64,000 nt of DNA from Morinoia aosen. Lineage: Eukaryota; Arthropoda; Malacostraca; Amphipoda; Talitridae. The position numbers and the translations under genes are program-made. The stretch spans positions 21,942,355-22,006,354 of the forward strand of contig CM059571.1 in NCBI GenBank assembly GCA_030386875.1, written 5' to 3'. Shown here piece after piece: positions 55,212-64,000 of this stretch. A model generated the notes under the pieces. That model did not search any database. It saw only the letters and a list, made by a program, of their open reading frames with translations, and was not told where the DNA came from. Position 1 is the first letter of the stretch; each line of letters opens with the position of its first letter.

Positions 55212-56881
55212 CACTCTTTCGTGATTAGAACTATCCCACTTTCTGATTGCGTGTAACAATGTGGAGTAACGGTAACAAGAATCCCTAGCATAATCACTTT
55301 AGTGACAACTCTTACTACTGATTTTTGGGTTAGGTCAATTTGTGTATAATAATGTAAATAATTAGTCGTTACCTGATTCAGCTAAATTAGGGTGATTATG
55401 CTTACCTCTGGGAAGTCTCTGAATATTCTAAAATCCCAACTCCTGGAATTTTTAGTCCAGAAATCATCCAATTATCTGATTTGGGGTTTAATTTAGTTTA
55501 ATCGGCAATTGTTGCTTTCAATTGTAGCTACCTGTTCCTCATACCTCATGTCAATGTCAGCTACCTCCAGTGGTTGTTGTTCATTGTAACCCATAGGATG
55601 TCCTAATACTATTCTGATATGCATCCTCATGATCAATGCTTTCTAAATCCTTCTTAACTACCGATTCTGTGCACTTTGTGCATAGATTCCGCGTTCCCTC
55701 TACTCCTTTCTAAATAGGACCTTCCTCTCTCCTCTCGTAGGACATCCTTCACGTTCAAGCCAGGTAGACTAGAGGTCCGCATTTAATAATAGATAATAAT
55801 AATAATTAGGCCGTACATGCCTCCCTGGCACGATTCCTAGCTTAAGTTAATGGATCTTTGACAATTTTGAGCCTTAAGTAAGATCAGTACAGCGAGCCCT
55901 TTGCTGTTGCTTAGTGTGAACCGTTCGAATTGTCCAATACCGATCTTGGGGTACTCATTGTAAATAAGCACCACACTCTAGATTAATCGGCGACCACAGC
56001 CTTCTGGATAAGTGGCATGTAGGGAGATTCACGATTGTCCATACGAGTACTTATTGTTGCGACTGCCTCGCCCTTGTTCAGGCGCCAGAATTGGGCCGAG
56101 GCACCCGCATATAACCCTCTATTTGAGGCAATCCTGTAATTCAGCAGTAAAGCTCGCAGCCTGGCTTGCGTAGCGACTGTCTCTCCTTGTGTTGTCATGT
56201 CTGAACAATTAACCCAAGCCAATTTCCCGTACAGAAGATCCTGGGAAGCCGACACACAAACAATCACCACCAACATTCAATCAACATTCCTCAAAACTCT
56301 ATTAGCCACACGGCTATCAACCCAACTAAGCCACGCGGCTATCAACCCAACTAAGCCACACGGCTATCAATCAACCACTCAAGCCACAAGGCACTAGAAG
56401 AAATTACTGCCTCCTTCGAGATACCTCACAATACAAACGGTTACCGCACCTGCGAAATATTACACTAACAAATCCACTCTCGCCGGGATCCACCCCGGAT
56501 TCCCTCGAGCCACGGCACTGCTGGAGTGCGTCAACTCTCTGGACCCGGACCTTCTTCCTCAAGAAGTGGATCCTCCCCACTGCTGCCGTAGTCACGGCAT
56601 TCAGAGTCAACTAATAAACATCAGGCGAGAGTATAACAGTCCTTTCATTGTCCTGCAGAGGTCAACCGTGCAAATGAAAATTAGGTGCCAGGAGAGCAAC
56701 CCGAATACCGTCACATAACTCCTTCTGAGTCAGATTAAGTCATTAATTTATTAATTAAGTGTTGCCGTTCGATGGCAACTGGTGGCCCTTATTCAAAGAA
56801 CACCAACCATTCTAACAGCTATTCTTAAACCTTCCAAGGCCAATCATTTAAAACCACTTCCCCACTTGGGAGAAGTTCATA

Positions 56882-57153
56882 AACCCATCAACATTCTTCA
56901 CCATGCTATCCCCACATATTCTAATCATAGGTCTCACACCCCCTTTCATGCTGCTCTTTCGCTCAATTCTTTTACTCAGATCATTCTTTCCATTCATCTT
57001 CCTCTCATTCGCTTCCACTACAGGCTCCTGCACCTCATGTGGCACATCAACAGGTCGCTCATTCACTCTCTTTCCATTCATCTTCCTTTCATTCACTTCC
57101 ACTACAGGCTCCTGCTCCTCATGTGGCACATAAACAGGTCGCTCATTCCGCAC
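56882..57153 (-). pseudogene. SGNH/GDSL-type ORF, N-terminal piece (split by Gypsy-A)
   Basis: In the minus strand the frame starts near 57153 and has two 31-residue tandem units (NERPVDVPHEVQEPVVE-like, about 84 bp each). IRICGDSMVKNVDGFM follows; GDS is the nucleophile block of SGNH hydrolases. Coding is cut at 56882 by Gypsy-A and resumes at 25595. The domain is a known module of some LINE ORF1 proteins, but no RT of this element is present here. The 5' end upstream of 57153 is not defined. Confidence 0.6.
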
Positions 57154-57840
57154 AGGTCCGTAGCACCATAAAATTTTAGGAGCGAATAGTCCACCACATA
57201 AGGGTTATTTTTCAACAACAACAAAAAATAGCTCATCGGACCGACAGGGGCCTGGGTTGACCTCCTTAGCAACACACTTTCACAGGTTAGGGGAGAAATC
57301 TATTGTTCGGTGCGTTATTGGTATTGAATAATATTTTTAAAATCTTGCAAATAAGAAAATGAATTACAACAGGTGACTGAATGAATTAATGTCTCAGTAG
57401 AACATGGTAGAAGGAACGGTGTACAATTTTACACCAAACAAAATACGCGTAATTATTAGAACAACAGTAAGATGTAAGAATGAAAAAGAGCCACATGAAA
57501 AACTAGAAAAATATGTCAGAAATCATCTGATAGAGGTGTGATTTCATCGTCAAAAAATGTTTCTTGGTCATTTTCGAAACAAGGTAAGAAATATTTTCAG
57601 GGTATATAACGTGTCACAACTTGAGGCTCGTACTCTGAAGTTGACCGAGATGAACGGTGCCGCTGCGGGAGAGAGGCAGTTGCATTCGTCGAGTAAAGAC
57701 CATGTTTTGACAAGCTCTTGCGGAAACTTATAAATATTCTCGAGACATAATCTATTAAATTTCATTAGTCATCTTCATTATATCCGCAACTGGCTCTCTC
57801 CTCTCCATCTGGGGTGGGCCACGTAGCGATATTTCATTTG
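57154..57840. other. Non-coding interval, nothing recognised
   Basis: AT-rich sequence with no convincing ORF on either strand; a 65-codon minus frame at 57568-57765 has no family resemblance. It lies between the SGNH fragment and the 5' leader of LINE-D, whose start I cannot place precisely. Confidence 0.5.
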
Positions 57841-57973
57841 TGTAATTGTGTACTTGCTGTATTTAGATTTTTTGTAATTGTTTTCTTGTATTTGGGAAAT
57901 TATTAGTTGTTTTCTGGTGATTGTTAATTGCTTTTTGTAGGTGGCCCCTTCTGGGGCTGCCTTCTAATTTAAA

Positions 57974-60293
57974 ATGGCAGAACTGCCATTGACAAACCGC
58001 TAACTAGGTAAATCTGAAGGAGATGACAGTTGTCGATTTTGTAAATTTCGATGCCTTAGCATAGTTAATTAGATCGAAATAAACAAGTTTTCTTCTATGC
58101 ACTTTTTGTCTCAAATGTCTATTTTATTAGTTATAGCGGTAAATGACTTACCGCAACTCCAGTCTTTGAAGCGGAAAGAAATTCTTTGATCGAGTTGTAT
58201 GGCAATACTGCAATGGCGTCTCGCTTCCAGCGCTCCGTCTTGAAAGACGAAACCAAACCTACCGCTATACCTCGTTAAATACTCATTTGACGAAAAAAGT
58301 GTATAGAATAAAAGTTGTTTATTTCGATGTTATCACCATGTTTCAAGCAACAAAAATTCGAAAATCGATGAGTAGCTGTTTATTCGAGCGCATTCGTCAT
58401 CAATGACGAAACTAAACTTACCGCTATAAATCGTAAAATACTCATTTGAGACGAAAAAAGAATAGAAGAAAACTTGTTTATTTTGATTCAATTAATTAGG
58501 TTCAGGCACCAAAAAGCGGAAAATCGACAAATGTCATCTCCTTCAGATTTACCAACCGCTATAGCGATCTGAGAGAGTCAGATGATCCCTGCAGTGAAAT
58601 TGAAGAGATGCAACTGCTGGACACCAACCTTGAAGAGCCTAACAATGGAGAAAAAGTGATGAGCCATGAAGGAACGAATGAATCCATAATTCAGGGAACA
58701 TGGTTCAAGAACAACAAGCTATCAAAAAAAAGAGAAAGAACCAGTATGAGCCTCTCAAGCTCTAACTCTGATTGTGAAACCGTTAAAAAAACATGTAAAT
58801 CTATCTCCCCTAAAACAAGAAGAGTATACCCAACTAATAAAACTCTGGCATCTAAAGATAAGGCTTGCACTATGCTGATCACACAACTGCAAGAGTCGAA
58901 CAACAATTTAGTTGGAGCAAATAAGAGAAAAATGACATATGATCCATTTGGAGTTGCCCAGGGATTAAGGGAAGTACTAAACTATGACTACATTAAGGAA
59001 ATAAGAGTTAACAAACAAAGAAACTTGATTGCACTTGAGCTCAAGGAAGCCACTGAAGAGGAAGTAGCAAGATTGTTGGAAGTGAGCAGCGTGGGAAAGT
59101 TTGCAGTTCGGTGTTATAAACCACGTTCTGAGTCTGCACAATCCACTTTTGGAGTGATCAGGCCCATTGACTATGATGTCAATTTAGAGGATCTCATTCC
59201 AATTGCCACCAGTGAAAATGCTAAAATCATAAACATGGTAAGATTGCCAAAGTTCTCTAATGGTAAAAAAGAAAGTTCTCTAAGTGTAAAAGTCCAATTT
59301 CAAGGTAGAGATCTTCCAAAACAAATAAAAATCGAATTCATGAATTTTCAAGTAAGTCCATATTCACCTCCACCTATCCGATGCTATAAATGCCAACAAC
59401 ACGGACATTTTGCAAGTGGGTGTTCATCTGATGAAAGATGTTTAATTTGTGGTGGTGGACACGCAAAAGAAAATTGTACTGCTCCCACTCCCTTCTGTGC
59501 TAACTGCAAGGGCAATCATGTGGCCAGCTCTAAAGAATGCTCTTACATAAAAAATGCATTACAAATACAAGCACTAATGAAAGAAGGAGTCTCGTTTTCA
59601 GAAGCTCGGAAGCAAGTCATCTCTGAGACCACCAAAAATCTTGAACCGATCTTGGAAAAAACCAAGACTACTTCCACTATGATAAGCTCTCAAATGAACC
59701 AAGAAAAAGATGCCTCTATGCAAGAAAGTTCCCAAATCCTAAGCTCAGTGGAAAACCAAAAAACATATGCTTCAGCTTTGAAAACCTTTCAACCTAAACA
59801 TGTGACAGTCCCTGCTGATGTACATCAATCTCAAGGATCATACTATATACCAAGAAGGATCCCCCAAACTAAACCAAATCAACCAGAGCAGAATGTACTT
59901 GCTACCCATTTTGAAGGTAGTCTGTCCTTGCAAGAAATAACTGTCTCTGATGAAAGTTTAGTACAAACAGTGGTAAAAAAAATTGAATCTCATGTGCAAG
60001 CCATGTTTGAGGATTTCTTTTCTCGCCTGGGCAAGTTTATGATGGAAGCATTCTCATCAAACTTGAATCATGAAAACAAGCATCAACGAGATCTACTACT
60101 TCTGGGAATGATTAGAAATCATCTTGGCCAAAAAATTGGCTCTCAACTTCTCAGTGAGTTTCACAATAAAGTAAATCCTCAAAGCAAAAGTGACACAGCC
60201 ATGGAAAATATAACAATATCTGGAAAAAAACTAAAACTTCTCAAATACCTATATCCCACTCTAAAGGAAGTAAAAGATTGGGATCAGCATTGA
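57974..60293 (+). pseudogene. LINE-D ORF1 (three zinc knuckles), split by MITE-A
   Basis: The native ATG is at 57974 (MAELPLTN), 29 bases before MITE-A. Coding resumes at 58562 in the same frame and is open to the TGA at 60291-60293. Without the MITE the protein is about 587 residues. Zinc knuckles at about 59380-59560: CYKCQQHGHFASGC, CLICGGGHAKENC and CANCKGNHVASSKEC, preceded by an RRM-like or C2HC-associated region (FGVAQGLREVLNYDYIKEIRV). The ATG at 58608 opens a long frame but is internal. The protein would bind element RNA. Confidence 0.85.
58003..58553. mobile_element. MITE-A, 551 bp, 8-bp target duplication
   Basis: Flanked by AACCGCTA (57995-58002 and 58554-58561). The terminal inverted repeat begins GGTAAATCTGAAGGAGATGA and continues imperfectly for about 150 bp. 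Four extra bases (ACTA) lie at the left end. There is no coding capacity. Internal blocks such as AAATAAACAAGTTTTCTTCTA and TATAGCGGTA recur in direct and inverted order. An 8-bp duplication fits hAT-type transposition. Confidence 0.88.
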
Positions 60294-60426
60294 GGAAAAA
60301 ATGATGTATAACTATAAAATCTGTGATCAGAGGATCAAAAGAAGTGGTGCCTCAGAAAAAAATCTTTATTTATATCAATTTAATTATATTTCCAATAGGG
60401 CAATTCTTCGAGAATCTCATTCGTAG

Positions 60427-60604
60427 AATAAAAAGAAGAACCAGAGTAAAAACGAACATTACATTTATTGCAAACGTTTCGGAATTAAAATTCCATCATC
60501 AGTGCTGGAACAGGAGAGAAAAAAAAAAAAAAATAAATTGTCTATTCTAAACACAAAAATCATATTATTCCACATAATTCTCTAAATGACTAAAAACCTA
60601 ATTT
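60427..60604 (-). repeat. Penelope-like left inverted repeat
   Basis: Reverse complement of 61472-61647 with few differences. It contains the hammerhead-like core on the minus strand. Confidence 0.88.
60471..60520 (-). ncRNA. Hammerhead-like motif in the left repeat
   Basis: In minus-strand sense CTGATGA, a 6-bp hairpin GGAATT/AATTCC and GAAAC follow in order, as at 61563-61610. One extra U lies between CTGATGA and the stem. Activity is not shown. Confidence 0.3.
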
Positions 60605-60714
60605 GGGTATATAAAATCATATAAAGGGTATATAAAATCATGTATTGACTGTTTACTTCATCGTGCATACCGCATATCCAGTACGTATGAAATATTCCAT
60701 CTTGAAGTTGAGTA

Positions 60715-61334
60715 CATTGTAAATTTATTGGTCAACAACAAATATCCGAAATCACTAATTCAGAATTGTGTAAAAAAAATTTTTGGATCGTAAAATTTGC
60801 CCCTCTCCTGCAACCTTGAGCGTACCTAAGCAGACCTTGTACGTCGAGTTACCATTCATGGGTTATTTGAACGCAGAGCTGAAGAAGGAGGTAGTATCGT
60901 TGGTTAGTAGGTTTTTTACAACGGTCGACGTCAGAGTGTTTTATAGAAATAGTTTTAAGATTGCATCCTTTTTTAGCAGGAAGGAACGACTGGATGAGTG
61001 CCTGTGGAGTGGCTGTGTCTATTTTTATAAGTGTGACTGCTGCATGCAGTCTTACGTTGGTAGTACCAATCTCCAACAATTCATCAGACATAGCCAACAT
61101 GCAGGAATATCTCATAGAACCGGTCGTGCACTAACCACTCCACCCCAATCAGCAATTAGGGATCACTGTGAAAATACGAACCATTCATTCAAAACTATTA
61201 ATTTTTCAACTTTATGCCGAGCTAATAGTGAGCATGACCTAAGAATTCTAGAGTCCCTTTTCATATTCACTCATAAACCTAACCTCAACAAAGACATTAG
61301 TGCCGTAAAGTTATCAATTGCCCCCACCTACTGA
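60715..61334 (+). pseudogene. Penelope-like protein C-terminus with GIY-YIG endonuclease
   Basis: The readable coding begins near 60715 with NNKYPKSLIQNCVKKIF, typical of the RT end, shifts frame near 60780 in a run of A and T, and continues as LYVELPFMGYLN and a basic linker. The GIY-YIG domain follows: CVYFYKC, then SYVGSTN at the second half of the motif, and FIRHSQHAGIS with the conserved Arg/His. The usual Cys-rich linker (CDCCMQ) is present. The stop is at 61332-61334. The RT catalytic part is missing, so the copy is 5' truncated at insertion. The domain nicks DNA during insertion of Penelope-like elements. Confidence 0.88.
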
Positions 61335-61471
61335 CGTAATTCTGCATGTGCATGTGTGTGTGTGTGTGAGTGTGTGAATGCATAGTGTGTTTCGTTGTTG
61401 TTTTCTGAATTAGCGTTTACATGTGTTTTTGTGTGAATTAGGAGTATGCTATTGTTTGAGTATGAACGAAC

Positions 61472-61647
61472 AAATTAGGTTTTTAGTCATTTAGAGAATT
61501 ATGTGGAATAATATGATTTTTGTGTTTAGAATAGACAATTTATTTTTTTTTTTTCTCTCCTGTTCCAGCACTGATGATGGAATTTTAATTCCGAAACGTT
61601 TGCAATAAATGTAATGTTCGTTTTTACTCTGGTTCTTCTTTTTATTC
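61472..61647 (+). repeat. Penelope-like right inverted repeat
   Basis: About 176 bp, reverse complement of 60427-60604. It includes a pyrimidine run at about 61541-61556 and ends with GGTTCTTCTTTTTATTC just before the duplication. A (TG)n run lies outside it near 61349-61370. Confidence 0.88.
61563..61610 (+). ncRNA. Hammerhead-like motif in the right repeat
   Basis: CTGATGA (61571-61577), then T, then the stem GGAATT-TT-AATTCC, then GAAAC (61593-61597), then GTTTGC. GCA before CTGATGA can pair with TGC at 61600-61602 as a short stem I, and ACGT could form a minimal stem III in a dimer. The extra U before stem II departs from the canonical core. Confidence 0.35.
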
Positions 61648-61809
61648 TATCAATTTAATTGTAATGGGTTATCTTCAAAGTTAGCAGAAGTGAAACTATA
61701 TCTGTACAGAAAAAAAACCTGACATTCTATGTTTGTGTGAGACATGGATTAAAACTAATGAACCTAAATTCATAGGCTATGAATGTGTGTGGTCCCATAG
61801 AGAAAATGG

Positions 61810-62356
61810 GGTAAATCTGAAGGAGATGACAGTTGTCGATTTTCCACTTTTTGGTGCCTGAACCTAATTAATTGAATCAAAATAAACAAGTTTTCTTCTA
61901 TTCTTTTTTCGTCTCAAATGAGTATTTTACGATTTATAGCGGTAAGTTTAGTTTCGTCATTGATGACGAATGCACTCGAATAAACAGCTACTCATCGATT
62001 TTTGAATTTTTGTTGCTTGAAACATAGTAATAACATTGAAATAAACAACTTTTATTCTATACACTTTTTTCGTCAAATGAGTATTTAACGAGGTATAGCG
62101 GTAGGTTTGGTTTCGTCTTTCAAGACAGAGCGCTGGAAGGGAGACGCCATTGCAGTATTGCCATACAACTCGATCAAAGAATTTCTTTCCGCTTCAAAGA
62201 CTGGAGTTGCGGTAAGTCATTTACCGCTATAACTAATAAAATACTCATTTGAGACAAAAAGTGCATAGAAGAAAACTTGTTTATTTCGATCTAATTATCT
62301 ATGCTAAGGCATCGAAATTTACAAAATCGACAACTGTCATCTCCTTCAGATTTACC
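61810..62356. mobile_element. MITE-B, 547 bp, inverted copy of MITE-A
   Basis: Flanked by GAAAATGG (61802-61809, 62357-62364), a perfect 8-bp duplication in the LINE-D endonuclease. The sequence is close to the reverse complement of MITE-A over its length. The shared termini begin GGTAAATCTGAAGGAGATGA. There is no coding capacity; the apparent N-terminus of the frame at 62249 lies inside it. Confidence 0.92.
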
Positions 62357-64000
62357 GAAAATGGGGCCAAAGGTGGGCTATGCTTTGTGATCAGGAATGA
62401 TGTTAACTATTCTGTGAATAATGTTGATAAGTTCTTGAATGGTAAATTAGAAATAGCATCAATTAAAGTGTTTTGTTCTTATGGCTATATTGACATATGT
62501 AATATTTATAATCCTAATGCGTGTATTGATCTTGAAGAGTTTTATCATTATTATATTCAGATGAGTGAATTGTTTATATTCATTGGGGACATGAATGCTC
62601 ATGCACCTTTGTGGGACTGTAAAAACAGACTAAATGCTTCAGGAAGGAACCTGTGTAGACTTCTAGATGAGAACTCTCTTGGAGTACTTAACCCTCCTGA
62701 CGTGCCCACTTATATTGACTCACGTGTGGGGACAAGTTCTACATTAGATTTGTGTATTGTCCCTCCAACCCTTCTTGCGTGTGGGTTTTTTGAAAGAGGT
62801 GCGGATCTTGGGAGCGATCATTATCCAATCGAATGTACTTTTGGCACAGTAGTTAAAAAATCCAACAACCATCTACGTAGATGGATTTTGAAAAATGCCA
62901 ATTGGGTTGGTTTTAAGGAAGAATTATCTCAAATCCATATAAGTCAGACAGCTAACCTCTCAGTTGATGACTTGAATACAGCTTTAACAAAAGGTCTCCA
63001 GGATGCTGCTAGCAAGTGCATCCCCAAATCCTCATCGGCTTGGGAAGTTAGTAGGAAAACAACATGGTGGGATAGAGAGTGTGCTTTAGCTGTAGCAAAG
63101 CGAAGGAAAGCGCGAAATAAATTATCAAAACATCCCACGGCAGAAAATTTGCATTTGTATAAGGATCATGAGAGAAATGCCAAGGAAATCATTAAGCAAA
63201 AGAAAATCAAAAGTTGGACAAGTTTTGTAAGCACTCTGGACTCAAACACTGGTGTTGGAAATGTCTGGAGGTTGATACGCTCAATGAAAGGTAGTTCTAT
63301 CAATCCAAATCCAACTGTAGGTGATATAGCAGACAGCACAGCAGACAAAGCTGAATTATTACTTGCCCATTTTTGTAGACACATGATAAAATTAGGTGAT
63401 AAATTTTCTAAGACAATTGAAAATACCATCTCTAACCTTTCAGCAGTGCAGGTAGGAAATACACACATTAGCTCTCAAATAGCAATGCATGAATTACAGA
63501 GGAGTTAAAAACATGTGAAGAATACTAGCCCGGGCCCTGATGAAATTCTTTATGCTTTCCTCAGTCAAGCACCGCAGTCATTCCAAGAACAGGTTCTCTA
63601 TTTGTTTAACAAAAGTTACTTGAGTGGTTACTTCCCAGAAGCATGGAAGTTGGGAATTATATGTCCAGTAAAGACACCCAAACGAGACCATTCAGCTCCC
63701 AATGGATATCGACCTATTACTTTGCTCTCCTGTCTCTCCAAAATCATGGAACAGATTGTCAAACGTCGACTTGATTACTTTTTAGAAAAAAAGATCTTCT
63801 CTTGCTATCAAACTGGGTTCCGCAGAAAGAGATCTACGTATGATGCCCTTGCTCTAATTAAAAACTGTATTTCACAAGCCTGGTCAAAAAAAATGTATTG
63901 TTTGATTGTCTATGTTGATTTGGAGAATGCTTATGATATTGTATGGCATGCTGGACTTTTGCATAAGCTTATGAACATTGGCTGTGACATACGCACTGTC

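Larger units (their letters stand above)
25596..56881 (+). mobile_element. Gypsy-A: long-LTR Ty3/Gypsy, host of three further elements
   Basis: Direct LTRs of about 2.6 kb (25596-28197 and 48175-56881 once its insertion is removed) start TGTAGC and end TTCATA. The duplication AACC flanks the element (25592-25595, 56882-56885). The native internal region is 28198-28453 plus 43509-48174, about 4.9 kb, so the element was about 10.1 kb before other elements landed in it. A BEL/Pao is in its leader and a Gmr1-like element is in its right LTR. About 27 differences between the LTRs by eye, near 1%. Gag and pol each have one disabling change. Confidence 0.9.
48175..56881 (+). repeat. Gypsy-A 3' LTR, interrupted by the Gmr1-like element
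   Basis: The pieces are 48175-49114 and 55217-56881, about 2605 bp, matching 25596-28197. It is preceded by the purine tract GGGGGGAGGGTAGC. It retains the 166-bp duplication and the 25-bp triplet repeat (about 56305). Confidence 0.9.
60386..61660 (+). mobile_element. Penelope-like element, 5' truncated, with inverted terminal repeats
   Basis: It is flanked by the 13-bp duplication TATCAATTTAATT (60373-60385, 61648-61660, the second copy included in this span). Terminal inverted repeats of about 177 bp lie at 60427-60604 and 61472-61647. Between them is the C-terminal part of a Penelope-type protein with a GIY-YIG domain. About 40 bp of extra sequence precedes the left repeat. Inverted or partial terminal repeats, variable target duplications and a GIY-YIG domain together define the group. 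Confidence 0.88.
57841..64000 (+). mobile_element. LINE-D: nearly intact APE-type LINE with three insertions
   Basis: There is a 5' leader of about 130 bp, ORF1 (from 57974), a 7-base gap, then ORF2 (from 60301) up to the window edge within RT. Two MITE copies and one Penelope-like element are inserted. Each insertion site can be located by its target duplication, and the reading frame is continuous across each once the insertion and one duplication copy are ignored. Three CCHC knuckles in ORF1 plus an APE endonuclease and RT place it in the I/Jockey group. Native lesion seen: one in-frame TAA in ORF2. Confidence 0.88.
60301..64000 (+). pseudogene. LINE-D ORF2: APE endonuclease and RT, interrupted, incomplete at window end
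   Basis: Start ATG at 60301, seven bases after ORF1. The frame enters the endonuclease (QFNCNGLSSKLAEVK) across the Penelope-like insertion (60386-61660), gives CLCETWI, is cut by MITE-B (61810-62356), then continues with FVIRNDVNYS, FIGDMNAHAPLW and GSDHYPIECTFG. A TAA at 63506-63508 interrupts the frame before RT. After it RT is open: NTSPGPDEILYAFL, NGYRPITLLS, QTGFRRKRST and VYVDLENAYDIVWH (motif A). The window ends before YADD. The first codons of the open frame at 62249 come from MITE-B and are not native. Confidence 0.87.

Noticed and set aside
57568-57765. 65-codon minus frame in the interval before LINE-D
   Set aside because: No motif, no neighbour logic and no similarity to any element in the window.
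62249-62360. ATG at 62249 as the start of LINE-D ORF2
   Set aside because: This ATG lies inside MITE-B; the native start is at 60301 and the endonuclease N-terminus lies at 61650-61809.
1-64000. CRISPR arrays, tRNA, rRNA and bacterial-type operons
   Set aside because: No spaced identical repeats of CRISPR type, no tRNA cloverleaf and no rRNA motif were seen; the content is eukaryotic transposable elements.

Overview
This 64 kb window contains no recognisable single-copy host gene and no RNA gene of the host. It is eukaryotic repeat-rich DNA built almost entirely from transposable elements inserted into one another. The mix (Ty3/Gypsy, BEL/Pao, Penelope-like, RNase H-bearing APE-type LINEs, a foldback element, hAT-sized MITEs) fits an invertebrate, most likely an arthropod and possibly a crustacean. 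That host assignment is inference from element types only.

Left part (1-8886): three decayed non-LTR retrotransposons on the minus strand. LINE-1 keeps ORF1 and the endonuclease, LINE-2 keeps the reverse transcriptase with three in-frame stops, and LINE-3 keeps the RT end plus RNase H.

Middle-left (8887-25352): a broken Gypsy called A' here (RT/RNase H at 8970-9767, integrase at 19926-21389). It is split by a full-length Gypsy of family B (9768-19920). That copy is itself split by a GC-rich, apparently intact Gypsy-like element (11125-16148, minus). The 3' end of A' carries one solo LTR, and its own LTR (from 22195) is partly duplicated in tandem and carries a second solo LTR.

Middle-right (25353-57153): an SGNH/GDSL-type ORF, probably from a LINE, is cut in two by Gypsy-A (25596-56881), an element with 2.6 kb LTRs and a 4-bp target duplication. 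Gypsy-A contains an intact BEL/Pao element (28454-43503, minus). The BEL contains a second family-B Gypsy (29712-36004, minus), and that contains a foldback element (33058-34255). The right LTR of Gypsy-A holds an intact Gmr1-like element (49115-55211, minus), in which integrase lies upstream of reverse transcriptase in one 1495-residue ORF.

Right part (about 57800-64000): LINE-D, on the plus strand, is nearly intact but is interrupted by two copies of one MITE in opposite orientation (8-bp target duplications) and by a 5'-truncated Penelope-like element with a GIY-YIG domain and inverted terminal repeats. It runs off the window end inside the RT domain.

Target-site duplications read directly from the sequence fix most of the nesting order. 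Four elements look young or coding-competent by eye: the BEL, the Gmr1-like element, the GC-rich Gypsy and the minus-strand family-B Gypsy (apart from its foldback insertion). All divergence figures are hand counts.
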